DNA of 13,052 nucleotides from Actinomycetota bacterium (GCA_012271125.1 JAAXHB010000103.1:1-13052); one strand, 5' to 3'. Positions 1 to 6,877 are shown, counted from the stretch's first letter. Notes: generated from the sequence alone by a model not told the origin. Program-made: numbers and translations.

Positions 1-7
1 GCATCTC

Positions 8-490
8 ATGACAATCCAAACCGAACCCCAAACAACCCAATCTGCCCCCCGCGAGACCACGCCTTCGAACGACATTGACTCCCTGCTAACCAACCCTGAA
101 ACCAAAGCCCTCGCCCAAACCCTGGCCAATCTTTTCAAGGTCTCAATTGGAGAGGCAGCCCGATTCGCTGTTGAGGAACAACTTGGTTTCCAGCGAAGAC
201 TTAGCTTCCCACAGGGAAGGGAATCAAATAGGCATTACTGGGAACGTATTAACGCAATAGATAGCAGCACCGTGCCAGTTTCAGAGATGGCAGCTGAGCT
301 CGCAGAACTTAGAGGTATGACGGTTGATGAAGCTATGCAGTTTGCTTTGGCAGATGAGTTGGAGTTCGAACGCCGTCGTCGTGACACTACAACTATCACG
401 GCTATACAAGATCGCTTTGCCAAATTGCCCGAATACGACGACCGAGAACCCGACGACATCCTCTATGACGAGAACGGCTTCTTCAAGTGA
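8..490 (+). CDS. vapB: VapB-type antitoxin, Rv0623-like, with duplicated domain
   Basis: Antitoxin of a type II toxin-antitoxin pair, expected to bind and inhibit the VapC nuclease encoded next and to repress its own operon. The C-terminal half (about residues 85-160) resembles the Rv0623/PSK_trans_fac family: an LA.L.....EA..FAL helix region, an ERRRR run, then the toxin-binding tail ending in DDREPDDILYDENG. Family members are usually about 80-90 residues; this one is 160 because a second, diverged copy of the N-terminal fold lies at about residues 26-66 (ALAQTLANLFKVSIGEAARF against MAAELAELRGMTVDEAMQF). The first 25 residues are Thr/Pro/Gln-rich and look disordered. The stop overlaps the vapC start (GTGA), so translation is probably coupled. 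No clear Shine-Dalgarno is visible in the seven bases before ATG, and the real start could lie elsewhere. Family assignment is by recognition of motifs, fairly sure. Confidence 0.8.
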   Translation: MTIQTEPQTTQSAPRETTPSNDIDSLLTNPETKALAQTLANLFKVSIGEAARFAVEEQLGFQRRLSFPQGRESNRHYWERINAIDSSTVPVSEMAAELAELRGMTVDEAMQFALADELEFERRRRDTTTITAIQDRFAKLPEYDDREPDDILYDENGFFK

Positions 491-927
491 CCTCGCGTCG
501 CCTGTTAGCGGTTGATAGTTCAGTGGTAGTAGCTGTCATACGCAAGGAGCAAGATCACGAGTTCTTAAGGGAAGAAATGAAGAGCTCAGATTGCGTGATG
601 TCGGCTATGAATCGCGTAGAAGTTGAGACAGTGATCTTTGCTAAGCGAAAGGAAGCTGGTTGCCAGGAACTACACCAACTGCTAGTTGAGGTGAAAATGA
701 CGATTCATCCCATCAACGAACAAATGGTGCAGACAGCTATTGAGTCATGGAAGCACTACGGCACAAGCGGAAAACACGAAGCACAATTGAACATGGGTGA
801 CAGCTTTGCTTACGCCTTGTCTAAAGAGCTGCGCGCACCCCTTATGTGTATCGGCAACGACTTCATCCACACTGACCTTGACCTTGCCCTACCCCGCCAC
901 ATCATCGAACGCCACCCTTCCACCTAA
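487..927 (+). CDS. vapC: VapC PIN-domain ribonuclease toxin, Rv0624-like
   Basis: Toxin of the vapBC pair, a PIN-domain Mg-dependent RNase that would cleave RNA when the antitoxin is lost. At 146 residues it has the usual VapC length. The acidic active-site residues are visible in order: D10 in LAVDSS, E45 or E47 in NRVEVET, D105 in NMGDSFAYAL, and D125 (with D130) in GNDFIHTDL. Translation starts at GTG (487-489), whose last two bases are shared with the vapB TGA, the normal coupled arrangement. The region has more A/T at third positions than the ABC operon further on, which may indicate acquisition by transfer, but this was judged by eye. Specific RNA targets cannot be told from the sequence. 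Confidence 0.88.
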   Translation: MTSRRLLAVDSSVVVAVIRKEQDHEFLREEMKSSDCVMSAMNRVEVETVIFAKRKEAGCQELHQLLVEVKMTIHPINEQMVQTAIESWKHYGTSGKHEAQLNMGDSFAYALSKELRAPLMCIGNDFIHTDLDLALPRHIIERHPST

Positions 928-953
928 CACTGGAGATAACTCGCGCCTCGTAC

Positions 954-1466
954 GTGGGCGTGGTTGACTATGGGCGTATGGATGAGATTTTCGCGGCTCT
1001 GGGGTTTGTTGCCGTTGGTGGGGGAGTGGTTGCCGTATTTGCCGCTCGACATGGACGACTCGCACCACGCGTAGCACTATCCGCAGCCGGACTAGTTGCA
1101 TTAGCTAGCACAGCCGGCAGCCTTTACTACTCTGAAATCCAGAACTTCGTACCTTGCGAGCTTTGCTGGTACCAACGCATCGCCATGTACCCGCTTGTGG
1201 TGATCATCGCCGTCGGTTTGCTCCGCAAAGACTCTAAAGCAGCCTGGTATGCCCTGCCCCTAGCCATCGCAGGACTCGCCGTCTCAGTCCACCATTACAG
1301 AATCCAAATGTTCGGCGGCACCGACACTTGCGATATCTCCGCGTCCTGCGCTTTCCAATGGGTCGACGCCTTCGGTTTCGTTTCCATCCCCTTCATGGCA
1401 ACCACCGCCTTCGCCTCCATAACTGCTCTTTCCGCCGCTTCCCTCTGTAATCCTGTGACTAGGTAG
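954..1466 (+). CDS. dsbB: Disulfide bond formation protein B (DsbB/BdbC family)
   Basis: Polytopic membrane protein that reoxidises a periplasmic or extracytoplasmic thiol oxidase and passes electrons to quinone. It has four hydrophobic segments (about residues 12-31, 40-58, 77-91 and 98-113, plus a C-terminal one near 138-158). It carries both redox cysteine pairs of the family: C68-E-L-C71 followed by WYQR at the first loop, and C126...C132-A-F in the second loop. The length (170) is slightly above the 140-160 usual for BdbC. The GTG at 954 has only a distant GGAG (932-935); an in-frame ATG at 978 would give 162 residues and still keep the first membrane segment, so the start is uncertain. 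The gene lies 21 bases upstream of a CPHC lipoprotein, its likely redox partner. Confidence 0.88.
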   Translation: MGVVDYGRMDEIFAALGFVAVGGGVVAVFAARHGRLAPRVALSAAGLVALASTAGSLYYSEIQNFVPCELCWYQRIAMYPLVVIIAVGLLRKDSKAAWYALPLAIAGLAVSVHHYRIQMFGGTDTCDISASCAFQWVDAFGFVSIPFMATTAFASITALSAASLCNPVTR

Positions 1467-1487
1467 ATGCTGGCAGAATAAGGGAGT

Positions 1488-2111
1488 ATGAGTAGAGGGG
1501 TTAGACGGCCGCTTATAGGAGCGCTCCTTGTGGCTGCCGTCGTTGCAGCAGGGTGTGGGGGATCCGATTCCGGTGACAACGACGACAGCGCCAGCTCAGT
1601 AGGCATTGTCGAAATCGCCGACGTTCAGATCTCCGGGTCGGATTTACCAGACTTCAGTCGAGGTTCAGTTGATCTAGCGATTGGTGCCCCCGCCCCAGGT
1701 GTCTTTGGTATTGACTTCTATGGCCACGGCATTCAAATAAATCCAGGCGACGGTGTCGGCAAGATAATCGGCTTCTTCGCGCACTGGTGCCCACACTGCC
1801 AACAAGAACTACCAGCAGTCACAGGCTGGCTCAAATCCGGCGAACTAGACACCAACGGAGTTCAAATCGTCGCTGTTTCAACAGCAGTTGACCGCAACGC
1901 CCCCAACTATCCGCCGTCAGATTGGTTCCGCGAAGACGGTTGGCCAGCAGCCGTCATCATTGACTCCAACGGTCGCAACATCGCCAAGGCATACGGCCTT
2001 GCTGCGTTCCCGTATGTGGTCGTCGTCGCCCCTGACGGCACCGTCGCCGCCCGTCGTGCCGGAACTCAAACCTTGGAGCAATGGCGACAAATGGTCGCCC
2101 TAGCTAGCTAA
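1488..2111 (+). CDS. Thioredoxin-fold lipoprotein with CPHC active site (TlpA/redoxin-like)
   Basis: Exported thiol-disulfide oxidoreductase, probably the partner oxidised by the DsbB-like protein upstream. The N-terminus is a lipoprotein signal peptide (Arg-rich start, hydrophobic run, lipobox AAGC with lipidated C23), followed by a Gly/Ser/Asp-rich linker. The thioredoxin-like domain starts near residue 60 and shows FFAHWCPHCQQELPAV with catalytic C101-P-H-C104; a cis-proline follows in AAFPYVVVV, and the domain closes with a PDGTVAARRAG-type strand. The overall pattern is TlpA/redoxin, but the CPHC dipeptide is the DsbA type and suits an oxidase. AGGGAG (1481-1486) leaves only one base before ATG, too close for a normal ribosome site, so the mRNA may be leaderless or use an unusual initiation. 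No other start would preserve the signal peptide. Confidence 0.85.
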   Translation: MSRGVRRPLIGALLVAAVVAAGCGGSDSGDNDDSASSVGIVEIADVQISGSDLPDFSRGSVDLAIGAPAPGVFGIDFYGHGIQINPGDGVGKIIGFFAHWCPHCQQELPAVTGWLKSGELDTNGVQIVAVSTAVDRNAPNYPPSDWFREDGWPAAVIIDSNGRNIAKAYGLAAFPYVVVVAPDGTVAARRAGTQTLEQWRQMVALAS

Positions 2112-2114
2112 CCC

Positions 2115-2134
2115 CATCAGTATTCCTGCTGATG
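2115..2134. terminator. Possible hairpin between convergent genes
   Basis: CATCAG (2115-2120) and CTGATG (2129-2134) form a 6-bp stem with an 8-base loop in the 34-base gap between the stops of two converging genes. The position suits a shared terminator. No T-run follows on either strand, so Rho-independent termination is doubtful. Confidence 0.3.
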
Positions 2135-2145
2135 ACGAGCAGGCG

Positions 2146-2457
2146 CTAGTCGAGCTGAGGCAGTCCAAACGACGAAACAGCCGAGTACATATTCATCTGC
2201 GGCGGCCCTTCGAGCAACTCCATGAATGCCGGCATAATCTCTTGCAACGCCGGTGCCTCGCCCTGTGCTTGTATCGCCTCAGGCGAGGAAAATATCGCAA
2301 AAAACGCGTACTTGTTGCCTTCGCCGCGGTGATAGGAGTAAGCCTCCACACCGTCTAGCTCAGACACAACCGCCACTTGCTTTGACAAGACCTCATCCAT
2401 CTCGTCGTTTTTGCCATCAGCGCACGTGAAAGTGGCAACCATCACTACTTTTGACAT
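2146..2457 (-). CDS. ABM-domain protein, putative quinol monooxygenase (YgiN-like)
   Basis: Small single-domain protein of the antibiotic biosynthesis monooxygenase fold (dimeric alpha-beta barrel), 103 residues, the normal length for the family. The pattern seen is VVMVATFTCADGKNDEMDEVL at the N-terminus (first strand and helix), a YSYHRGEGNKYAFFAIFSSPEA segment (central strands and conserved aromatic residues), and LQEIMPAFMELLEG in the last helix. Relatives act on quinones or other small aromatic compounds without cofactors, but the substrate cannot be read from the sequence. It has a good ribosome site (AAGGAG on the minus strand, 2464-2469, six-base spacer). It lies 92 bases downstream of lysK on the same strand and may share its transcript. 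Confidence 0.72.
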   Translation of the reverse strand: MSKVVMVATFTCADGKNDEMDEVLSKQVAVVSELDGVEAYSYHRGEGNKYAFFAIFSSPEAIQAQGEAPALQEIMPAFMELLEGPPQMNMYSAVSSFGLPQLD

Positions 2458-2461
2458 TTAC

Positions 2462-2491
2462 AACTCCTTCTGACTAAACCCTTCTGGCTAA
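2462..2491 (-). repeat. 15-nt tandem near-repeat including the ribosome site of the ABM gene
   Basis: The leader of the ABM gene holds two adjacent copies of a unit which on the plus strand reads AACtCCTTCTGaCTAA (2462-2477) and AACCCTTCTGgCTAA (2477-2491), differing by one inserted base and one substitution. The copy nearest the gene contains the AAGGAG ribosome site; the other has AAGGG. The rest of the 92-base gap (2458-2549) shows no convincing promoter or terminator. Confidence 0.55.
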
Positions 2492-2549
2492 CTCCTATGT
2501 GAGAAATCCTGAGAGCTCCTCGGTATAACCCTTCGGCCATACATTGACG

Positions 2550-4115
2550 CTAACCAGCTGCCCCAGCCCCCGACAAGCGTTCAATGGTTGCATCTCGCCC
2601 ATAGAACTCCAAAAACGACCCCGCCCGCGGCCCGCTATCGGCATCAAAAAAAGCTAGGTAAAACGCCTTAAACGCGTCAGCTTGCTCAAGTCCAACGCTT
2701 CGAATCGCGTCAAACAACGCTGCTTGTATGTCCTGCGCTACCCAATCCTCAACCTCAGCCAGCCCCTGAGCCGCAGCGTTAAAGAACTCACGTGCACCCT
2801 GGTCAAGCTCACCAACTGAGTCCGGCAAAGATTCGCTGACCTGCAATTCCGCAGCCTCCCCGAGAAACGACTGCGACCATGCCAGCGCCGTCGCATGCTT
2901 GGCACGCAACCAGCTTCTCTCAACCTCAGAAAGATTCTCCCGCCCAAGTGACGCCAAATGAGCGTCCAAATCAATATGTGGTTGCGAGGCAATACTCACA
3001 ACCGAATCAAACGGCGGACTAAACGCCGGCGCGCCCTCACCAGCATCAACCGACTGGGAAACAGCAAACAGCTGCGTCTGATTCTCCGTCGCCTCGCCGC
3101 CAGCAATGGCTTGCCACAGCCGTTCATATTCCACAAATGCCCGATTCAACCCCGTCAACCCCAGCGAAAACTCAAACGCCTTACGAGGCTGCACCCGCAA
3201 AATCGTGTAACGCAACAGCTCTGCCGGCAACATCTGCGTCAACTCGGTAGCACTCATCCCAATCCCAAGTGATGAGCTCATCTTCGACCCATCCAAAGTG
3301 AAGAACTCATAGACAAACGACTGCGGCGGATCAATCCCAAGCACTTCGCGTGCCAAAGCCGACGACACCTTGAACGACCCACCCGCACCCATATGGTCTT
3401 TGCCCGCACCTTCCAAATTGACCGGCAACACATGCCACTTGGCAGCCCATTCCAGCTTCCAAGGCAGTTTCGCCTTACCCCCAAACGGACTCACCCGCCC
3501 CGAACCACCACAACCAGTCGCCCAGCTCACCAAATCCGGCTCACACCGGTAACCAACAGTCTCACCGTCGTAGTCGCTGGCATAAGTCGTGCCAATCCGC
3601 CCACAAGCCTCACATATCGGCTGCAAAGGCAGCCAATCATCTGAACGCACTGCACCGGTTTCTCGCAAATAAATCTCACGCACCTTGTCGCCATTGCGCA
3701 AAAAAGTATCGATCACTTCATCAAGCCGCCCCGCCGCGTACACCTCGCTCATGTAGTAGAACTCAGCCTCAACACCCAGTGGCTCAAAGTTGGCAACAAA
3801 CTCACCAAAATAAGCCCGCGCCATGTTTGAACCTTGGAGACCCGGAGGCGCTGGGACAGCATGCAACGGCTTGCCCAGATGCTCGTCAAAAAAATCACCG
3901 CTGCCATGGGGCTTCTCATCGAGCGGATCCATGTCATCACACCCATAGGTGAAACGAGCCTCCCGCCCGCCAGAACGCGCAATCTTGGCGATGGCATCGT
4001 GAATTAAAACCCCACGCAACGACCCCACATGAGCAACTCCGCTAGGCGTTTTGGAGTCATTGATAAGCAACGGCTCAGCCGTCGCCCGTTCCAAGATGTC
4101 GTCAGCCCAGGTCAT
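2550..4115 (-). CDS. lysK: Lysyl-tRNA synthetase, class I (archaeal type)
   Basis: Charges tRNA-Lys with lysine in the cytoplasm. It is the class I enzyme, unrelated in fold to the class II LysS of most bacteria. The 521 residues match the family length. The N-terminus starts MTWADDIL and carries the HIGH-type signature as HVGS (residues 29-32) after TPSG, followed by FTYGCDDMDPLD. A cysteine-bearing segment, ICEACG...YRCEP...TGCGG, suits metal binding in the insertion. AGKDHMGAGGS and the KMSKS-type loop GSKMSSS (278-282) complete the active site. The C-terminal helical anticodon domain ends GPRAGSFLEFYGRDATIERL, a conserved end of the family. Start ATG (4115-4113) overlaps the upstream oxidoreductase stop as TGATG, so the two are probably translated together. 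Class I LysRS is patchy in bacteria and is consistent with some actinobacteria. Confidence 0.93.
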   Translation of the reverse strand: MTWADDILERATAEPLLINDSKTPSGVAHVGSLRGVLIHDAIAKIARSGGREARFTYGCDDMDPLDEKPHGSGDFFDEHLGKPLHAVPAPPGLQGSNMARAYFGEFVANFEPLGVEAEFYYMSEVYAAGRLDEVIDTFLRNGDKVREIYLRETGAVRSDDWLPLQPICEACGRIGTTYASDYDGETVGYRCEPDLVSWATGCGGSGRVSPFGGKAKLPWKLEWAAKWHVLPVNLEGAGKDHMGAGGSFKVSSALAREVLGIDPPQSFVYEFFTLDGSKMSSSLGIGMSATELTQMLPAELLRYTILRVQPRKAFEFSLGLTGLNRAFVEYERLWQAIAGGEATENQTQLFAVSQSVDAGEGAPAFSPPFDSVVSIASQPHIDLDAHLASLGRENLSEVERSWLRAKHATALAWSQSFLGEAAELQVSESLPDSVGELDQGAREFFNAAAQGLAEVEDWVAQDIQAALFDAIRSVGLEQADAFKAFYLAFFDADSGPRAGSFLEFYGRDATIERLSGAGAAG

Positions 4116-5572
4116 CAGTTACCGCCACGCAACGCCTTCGACAACTTGTACGACCATCGTGCCTCATGATCAGTTCTGTCCTCTCGATTGTCTGCGGCTT
4201 GAAGTATCGCCCGACTCATACGCACTCCAAGCCATCGCAACGGCTCCGGCTCCCAACTTCGACTACTTGCCCCTACCCACGGCAATGTCACTCGATCAGT
4301 CTTACGTCCCAAAATCAAATCAGCCATCGTCTGCCCCGCCAGATTTGACGGCGCCACCCCCTCACCCACATAACCACCTAGTGACCCCAAACCAGACGCC
4401 CGATCAAAGCTCAACCCTGGCGTCCAATTCCGTGGAATGCCCAATACACCACCCCAGCGATGCGTAATCGCTACTCCCTCAAGCTGCGGCAACATATCCA
4501 CAAGGATGTCGCGAATCTCGCGATGCGTCTGCTCATGAAACTCCTGTTTCCTGGAAATCTTGGAGCCAAAAAGATACGGCACTCCACGCCCACCAAAAGC
4601 AATGCGATTATCGGCACTGCGTTGCCCGTAGGTGACCATGTTGCGGTCATCAGCAAAGGTCGGACGGTTCGCTAACCCAATTGACTCCACAGTTGCATCG
4701 TCTAAAGGCTCTGTCGCCACCATGTATGAATACACCGGCAACAGCCGACGCTTGAGCCCGCGCAAATCTCGGGTGTAAGCCTCGGTCGCACGCACTACAA
4801 CATCCGCTTTGACGACCCCAGCAGGCGTGTAAGCAACTCCTGAGCTGATCTCAGTAACCGGTGTCTGCTCAAAAACGCTGACACCCGCGGCTTCAACCAC
4901 CGAAGCCAAACCTCGTGCCAGCTTCGCTGGATCCACCGCCGCGGTTGCCGCAAAAAAAATCCCCGACTGAACCTTGGACGCATTCAGCAACCCGCTTGCT
5001 TCATCAGCCCCCAACAAGCAAATCTCATCCTCGCTAAGCCCCCATTTGTGAATCTCAGCTATCTCTTCACGCTGACGACGTGCCTGGGGACTGTTACGAG
5101 CCACCCGAATCGTGCCGCCCTTGGCATAGTCACAATCAATCCCTTCAAGCTCAGCCACCCGACCGATTTCGTCAACAGTGGCAAACACCGCTCGAGCTAG
5201 CCGCAGTGCCTCCGAGTGAGCTTTTTCTTCATCCACTCCATGTTTCCGCGCCAGCTTCTCATATCGCTCAAATCCACAGGCAAGCTCACCTACCGCCCAG
5301 CCGCCGTTGCGTCCCGACGCCCCAAAGCCACAGTAATTCGCCTCTAAAACCGCAATCCGCAGTGTCGGGTCTTGGCGAATCAGGTAATACGCAGTCCACA
5401 ACCCACTAAACCCACCCCCGACTATGGCAATATCAAAATCCCGATCCCCCACAAGCGACGGTCGTTGCTGAGATAGCGGGTCTTCTGACAGCCGATCTAT
5501 CCACAATGGCACAGCCAACGCTCCTGACATGAGATCGTCACTAAGCCCCTTATCCAAGACAACCCCCAACAC
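4115..5572 (-). CDS. FAD-dependent amine oxidoreductase, DAO family (PuuB-like)
   Basis: Flavoprotein of the D-amino-acid-oxidase superfamily, likely oxidising an amine or amino acid. The FAD-binding Rossmann motif is at residues 47-57 (DIAIVGGGFSG). It is followed by VLEANYCGFGASGRNGGWA, whose GASGRNGG is typical of the branch that includes gamma-glutamylputrescine oxidase. Near the C-terminus HRWGGVLGIPRNWTPG and GYVGEGVAPSNLAG form the second flavin-contacting part. Length 485 is slightly long because of about 45 N-terminal residues ahead of the FAD motif. GTG at 5572 has a weak AGGG upstream; an in-frame ATG at 5530 is an alternative and would shorten the protein by 14 residues. It overlaps lysK by one base. 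Divergence from a polyamine-type importer operon supports an amine substrate, but glycine, sarcosine or other amino acids are not excluded. Confidence 0.82.
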   Translation of the reverse strand: MLGVVLDKGLSDDLMSGALAVPLWIDRLSEDPLSQQRPSLVGDRDFDIAIVGGGFSGLWTAYYLIRQDPTLRIAVLEANYCGFGASGRNGGWAVGELACGFERYEKLARKHGVDEEKAHSEALRLARAVFATVDEIGRVAELEGIDCDYAKGGTIRVARNSPQARRQREEIAEIHKWGLSEDEICLLGADEASGLLNASKVQSGIFFAATAAVDPAKLARGLASVVEAAGVSVFEQTPVTEISSGVAYTPAGVVKADVVVRATEAYTRDLRGLKRRLLPVYSYMVATEPLDDATVESIGLANRPTFADDRNMVTYGQRSADNRIAFGGRGVPYLFGSKISRKQEFHEQTHREIRDILVDMLPQLEGVAITHRWGGVLGIPRNWTPGLSFDRASGLGSLGGYVGEGVAPSNLAGQTMADLILGRKTDRVTLPWVGASSRSWEPEPLRWLGVRMSRAILQAADNREDRTDHEARWSYKLSKALRGGN

Positions 5573-5595
5573 ACCGACCCTGCCAACGTGTCAAT

Positions 5596-5617
5596 AACCA
5601 CTCTGGAACCACTCTGG
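5596..5617. repeat. Perfect 11-bp tandem repeat in divergent regulatory region
   Basis: AACCACTCTGG occurs twice back to back (5596-5606 and 5607-5617) with no mismatch, in the 144-base gap between the divergent flavoprotein and C45-hydrolase genes. An 11-base period puts both copies on nearly the same face of the helix, as for tandem binding sites of a regulator. On the minus strand it ends one base before a perfect TTGACA (5594-5589), though no good -10 follows that hexamer. Confidence 0.6.
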
Positions 5618-5652
5618 GCGGACTTTTCACCCCTCTAAGGTAGACCGCGATC

Positions 5653-5681
5653 TTGCCAGCATTGCGTTAGGTCGGTAATCT
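5653..5681 (+). promoter_or_regulatory. Candidate sigma-70-type promoter for the C45-GNAT-pot operon
   Basis: TTGCCA (5653-5658, 5 of 6 to TTGACA), a 17-base spacer, and TAATCT (5676-5681) as a weak -10. Transcription would start near 5688, about 29 bases before the ATG at 5717. Position and spacing are good; the -10 is poor. An alternative is TTGCGT (5664-5669) with AATGAT, also weak. Confidence 0.35.
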
Positions 5682-5700
5682 GCCAATGATGCATGTGGCA
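5681..5700. promoter_or_regulatory. Dyad TGCCA-N10-TGGCA, possible operator
   Basis: TGCCA (5681-5685) and TGGCA (5696-5700) are inverted arms around ten bases that include the palindrome ATGCAT. The dyad overlaps the predicted transcription start of the downstream operon and ends just before its ribosome site (AGGGAG, 5703-5708, eight-base spacer to ATG). It could bind a repressor or fold in the leader RNA. Confidence 0.35.
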
Positions 5701-5716
5701 TTAGGGAGCTATCGGA

Positions 5717-6877
5717 ATGAAACGCCCAGCGATACGCACTCTTGACCTAGCTGGCACGCCTGCCGAAATCGGCACAGCACACGGCATCGCCTATGCGCAA
5801 GAAATCTGTGCCTACACCGAAGACCGCATCAAGATCGCCACTGCCGGCGTATGGAGCGGTGGATCAATGACCCGAACCGACATTTTCGACTTAGCCGAGT
5901 CAATGATTCCCGCACACGCCGACTTCGACGCTGACCTACATGAAGAAATGGCAGCAATGGCTAAAGCAGCCGACATCAGCATGGCAGAAGCGATCATCGT
6001 CGGCGGTTTTACCGATTTCGTGGACGTTATCCGTGCCGTCACCCACGACGACAATGATGACGACAATGACGATGATGACGACAACAACATCGACAACGTC
6101 AGCACCGACGACATCTACAGCGAAGACGACTGTACCGCAGCAATCATCCCCGACGCCTTAACCGAAGACGGAGGCATGCTCGCCCAAACCTGGGACATGC
6201 ACGACAGCGCAACAGGCCATGTCATCATGCTCCGCCTCACCCCCAATAACGCCCCGTCAGCTCGGGTCTTCAGCACCACCGGCTGCCTCGGACAAATCGG
6301 CATGAACGATGAAGGCGTCTGCGTGGGCATCAACAACCTCACCACCAACGACGCCCGGCTAGGCGTGACATGGCCATCGGTCGTGCGTGCCATGCTCAAA
6401 ACCTCCACCGCTAAAGAAGCCCTAGACATCTTGCTCGGCGCCAACCTCGCCGGAGCGCATAATTATCTGATCTTCGACCGCCACGGCGATGGCTACAACG
6501 TTGAAGCCATGCCAACAACTCGGCCGGTGACGCCGCTGAAGAAACAACCGCTAATCCACACAAACCACACGCTCGATGCGTCTTCCAGCCAAGTCGAAGC
6601 AAGCCGCCCTGCTGAGCTAGACGAAAGCTCCCGCTCACGCCTTGCCCGAGCCTCTGAAATCCTCACTGCCAAAAACCAATTTGACACCCAAGCCATGATC
6701 AACATGCTCCGCGATGATCAAATCTGTCAAAAAACCCCCAACCCAGCCCATATCGAATCAAGCGGCGCTGTCATCATGCGCCCACGCACTCATGAAATGT
6801 GGGCATGCTGGGGACTCCCAACCCACAACGATTTCCACCTGATCGAATCCCTGGCCTCAGCCTCGCAAGCAGCATGA
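5717..6877 (+). CDS. C45-family (acyl-CoA:6-APA acyltransferase-like) amide hydrolase
   Basis: N-terminal-nucleophile enzyme of the AAT/C45 family, made as a proenzyme that cuts itself ahead of a cysteine. The new N-terminal Cys then cleaves or transfers acyl groups at amide bonds. The expected processing site is D138-C139 in EDDCTAAIIPDAL, followed by the family pattern GGMLAQTWDMH, a GCLGQIGMNDEGVCVGINNL strand-turn block, and LIHTNHTLD late in the protein. An N-terminal helical half with GTAHGIAYAQ and EAIIVGGFTDF is also family-like. Odd: residues 111-127 are an Asp/Asn run just before the processing site, absent from family members known to me. It starts the plus-strand operon with a good ribosome site and overlaps the next gene by ATGA. 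Known relatives act on beta-lactam side chains and on beta-alanyl-amines; the substrate here is unknown, but the neighbours suggest an N-acylated amine. Confidence 0.82.
   Translation: MKRPAIRTLDLAGTPAEIGTAHGIAYAQEICAYTEDRIKIATAGVWSGGSMTRTDIFDLAESMIPAHADFDADLHEEMAAMAKAADISMAEAIIVGGFTDFVDVIRAVTHDDNDDDNDDDDDNNIDNVSTDDIYSEDDCTAAIIPDALTEDGGMLAQTWDMHDSATGHVIMLRLTPNNAPSARVFSTTGCLGQIGMNDEGVCVGINNLTTNDARLGVTWPSVVRAMLKTSTAKEALDILLGANLAGAHNYLIFDRHGDGYNVEAMPTTRPVTPLKKQPLIHTNHTLDASSSQVEASRPAELDESSRSRLARASEILTAKNQFDTQAMINMLRDDQICQKTPNPAHIESSGAVIMRPRTHEMWACWGLPTHNDFHLIESLASASQAA
6044..6113 (+). repeat. Asp/Asn-codon-rich insertion within the C45 gene (repeat copy 1)
   Basis: A GAC/GAT/AAT/AAC-rich stretch encodes residues 111-127. 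CGACGACA occurs at 6046-6053 and again at 6106-6113, exactly 60 bases apart, as if 20 codons had been inserted in frame. The 25 bases 6045-6069 are identical to 9673-9697 at the potB-potC junction, and a shared CAACAACATC follows in both. Confidence 0.7.

Noticed and set aside
2115..2134. Strong bidirectional terminator between convergent genes
   Set aside because: The stem is only 6 bp with no T-run on either side, so it is listed with low confidence and not used as evidence of operon ends.
4051..4467. Plus-strand ORF of 138 codons
   Set aside because: Lies opposite the 5' end of lysK and the 3' end of the flavoprotein gene, both well supported; the protein has no recognisable motif.
5589..5594. 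Perfect minus-strand TTGACA as promoter of the flavoprotein gene
   Set aside because: No acceptable -10 hexamer lies 16-18 bases downstream; kept only as context for the tandem repeat.
6047..6097. Asp-rich run as an EF-hand or calcium-binding repeat
   Set aside because: It lacks the DxDxDG loop with its glycine and following helices, and is better explained by repeat expansion.
5812..6114. Minus-strand ORF of 100 codons with a Ser-rich start
   Set aside because: It is the complement of the C45 gene; its Ser run is the reverse reading of the Asp/Asn codons, and it has no family resemblance.
6799..6873. Earlier in-frame start for the GNAT gene
   Set aside because: It would overlap the C45 gene by 79 bases; the ATGA overlap at 6874 is the usual operon form and the added residues resemble no GNAT N-terminus.
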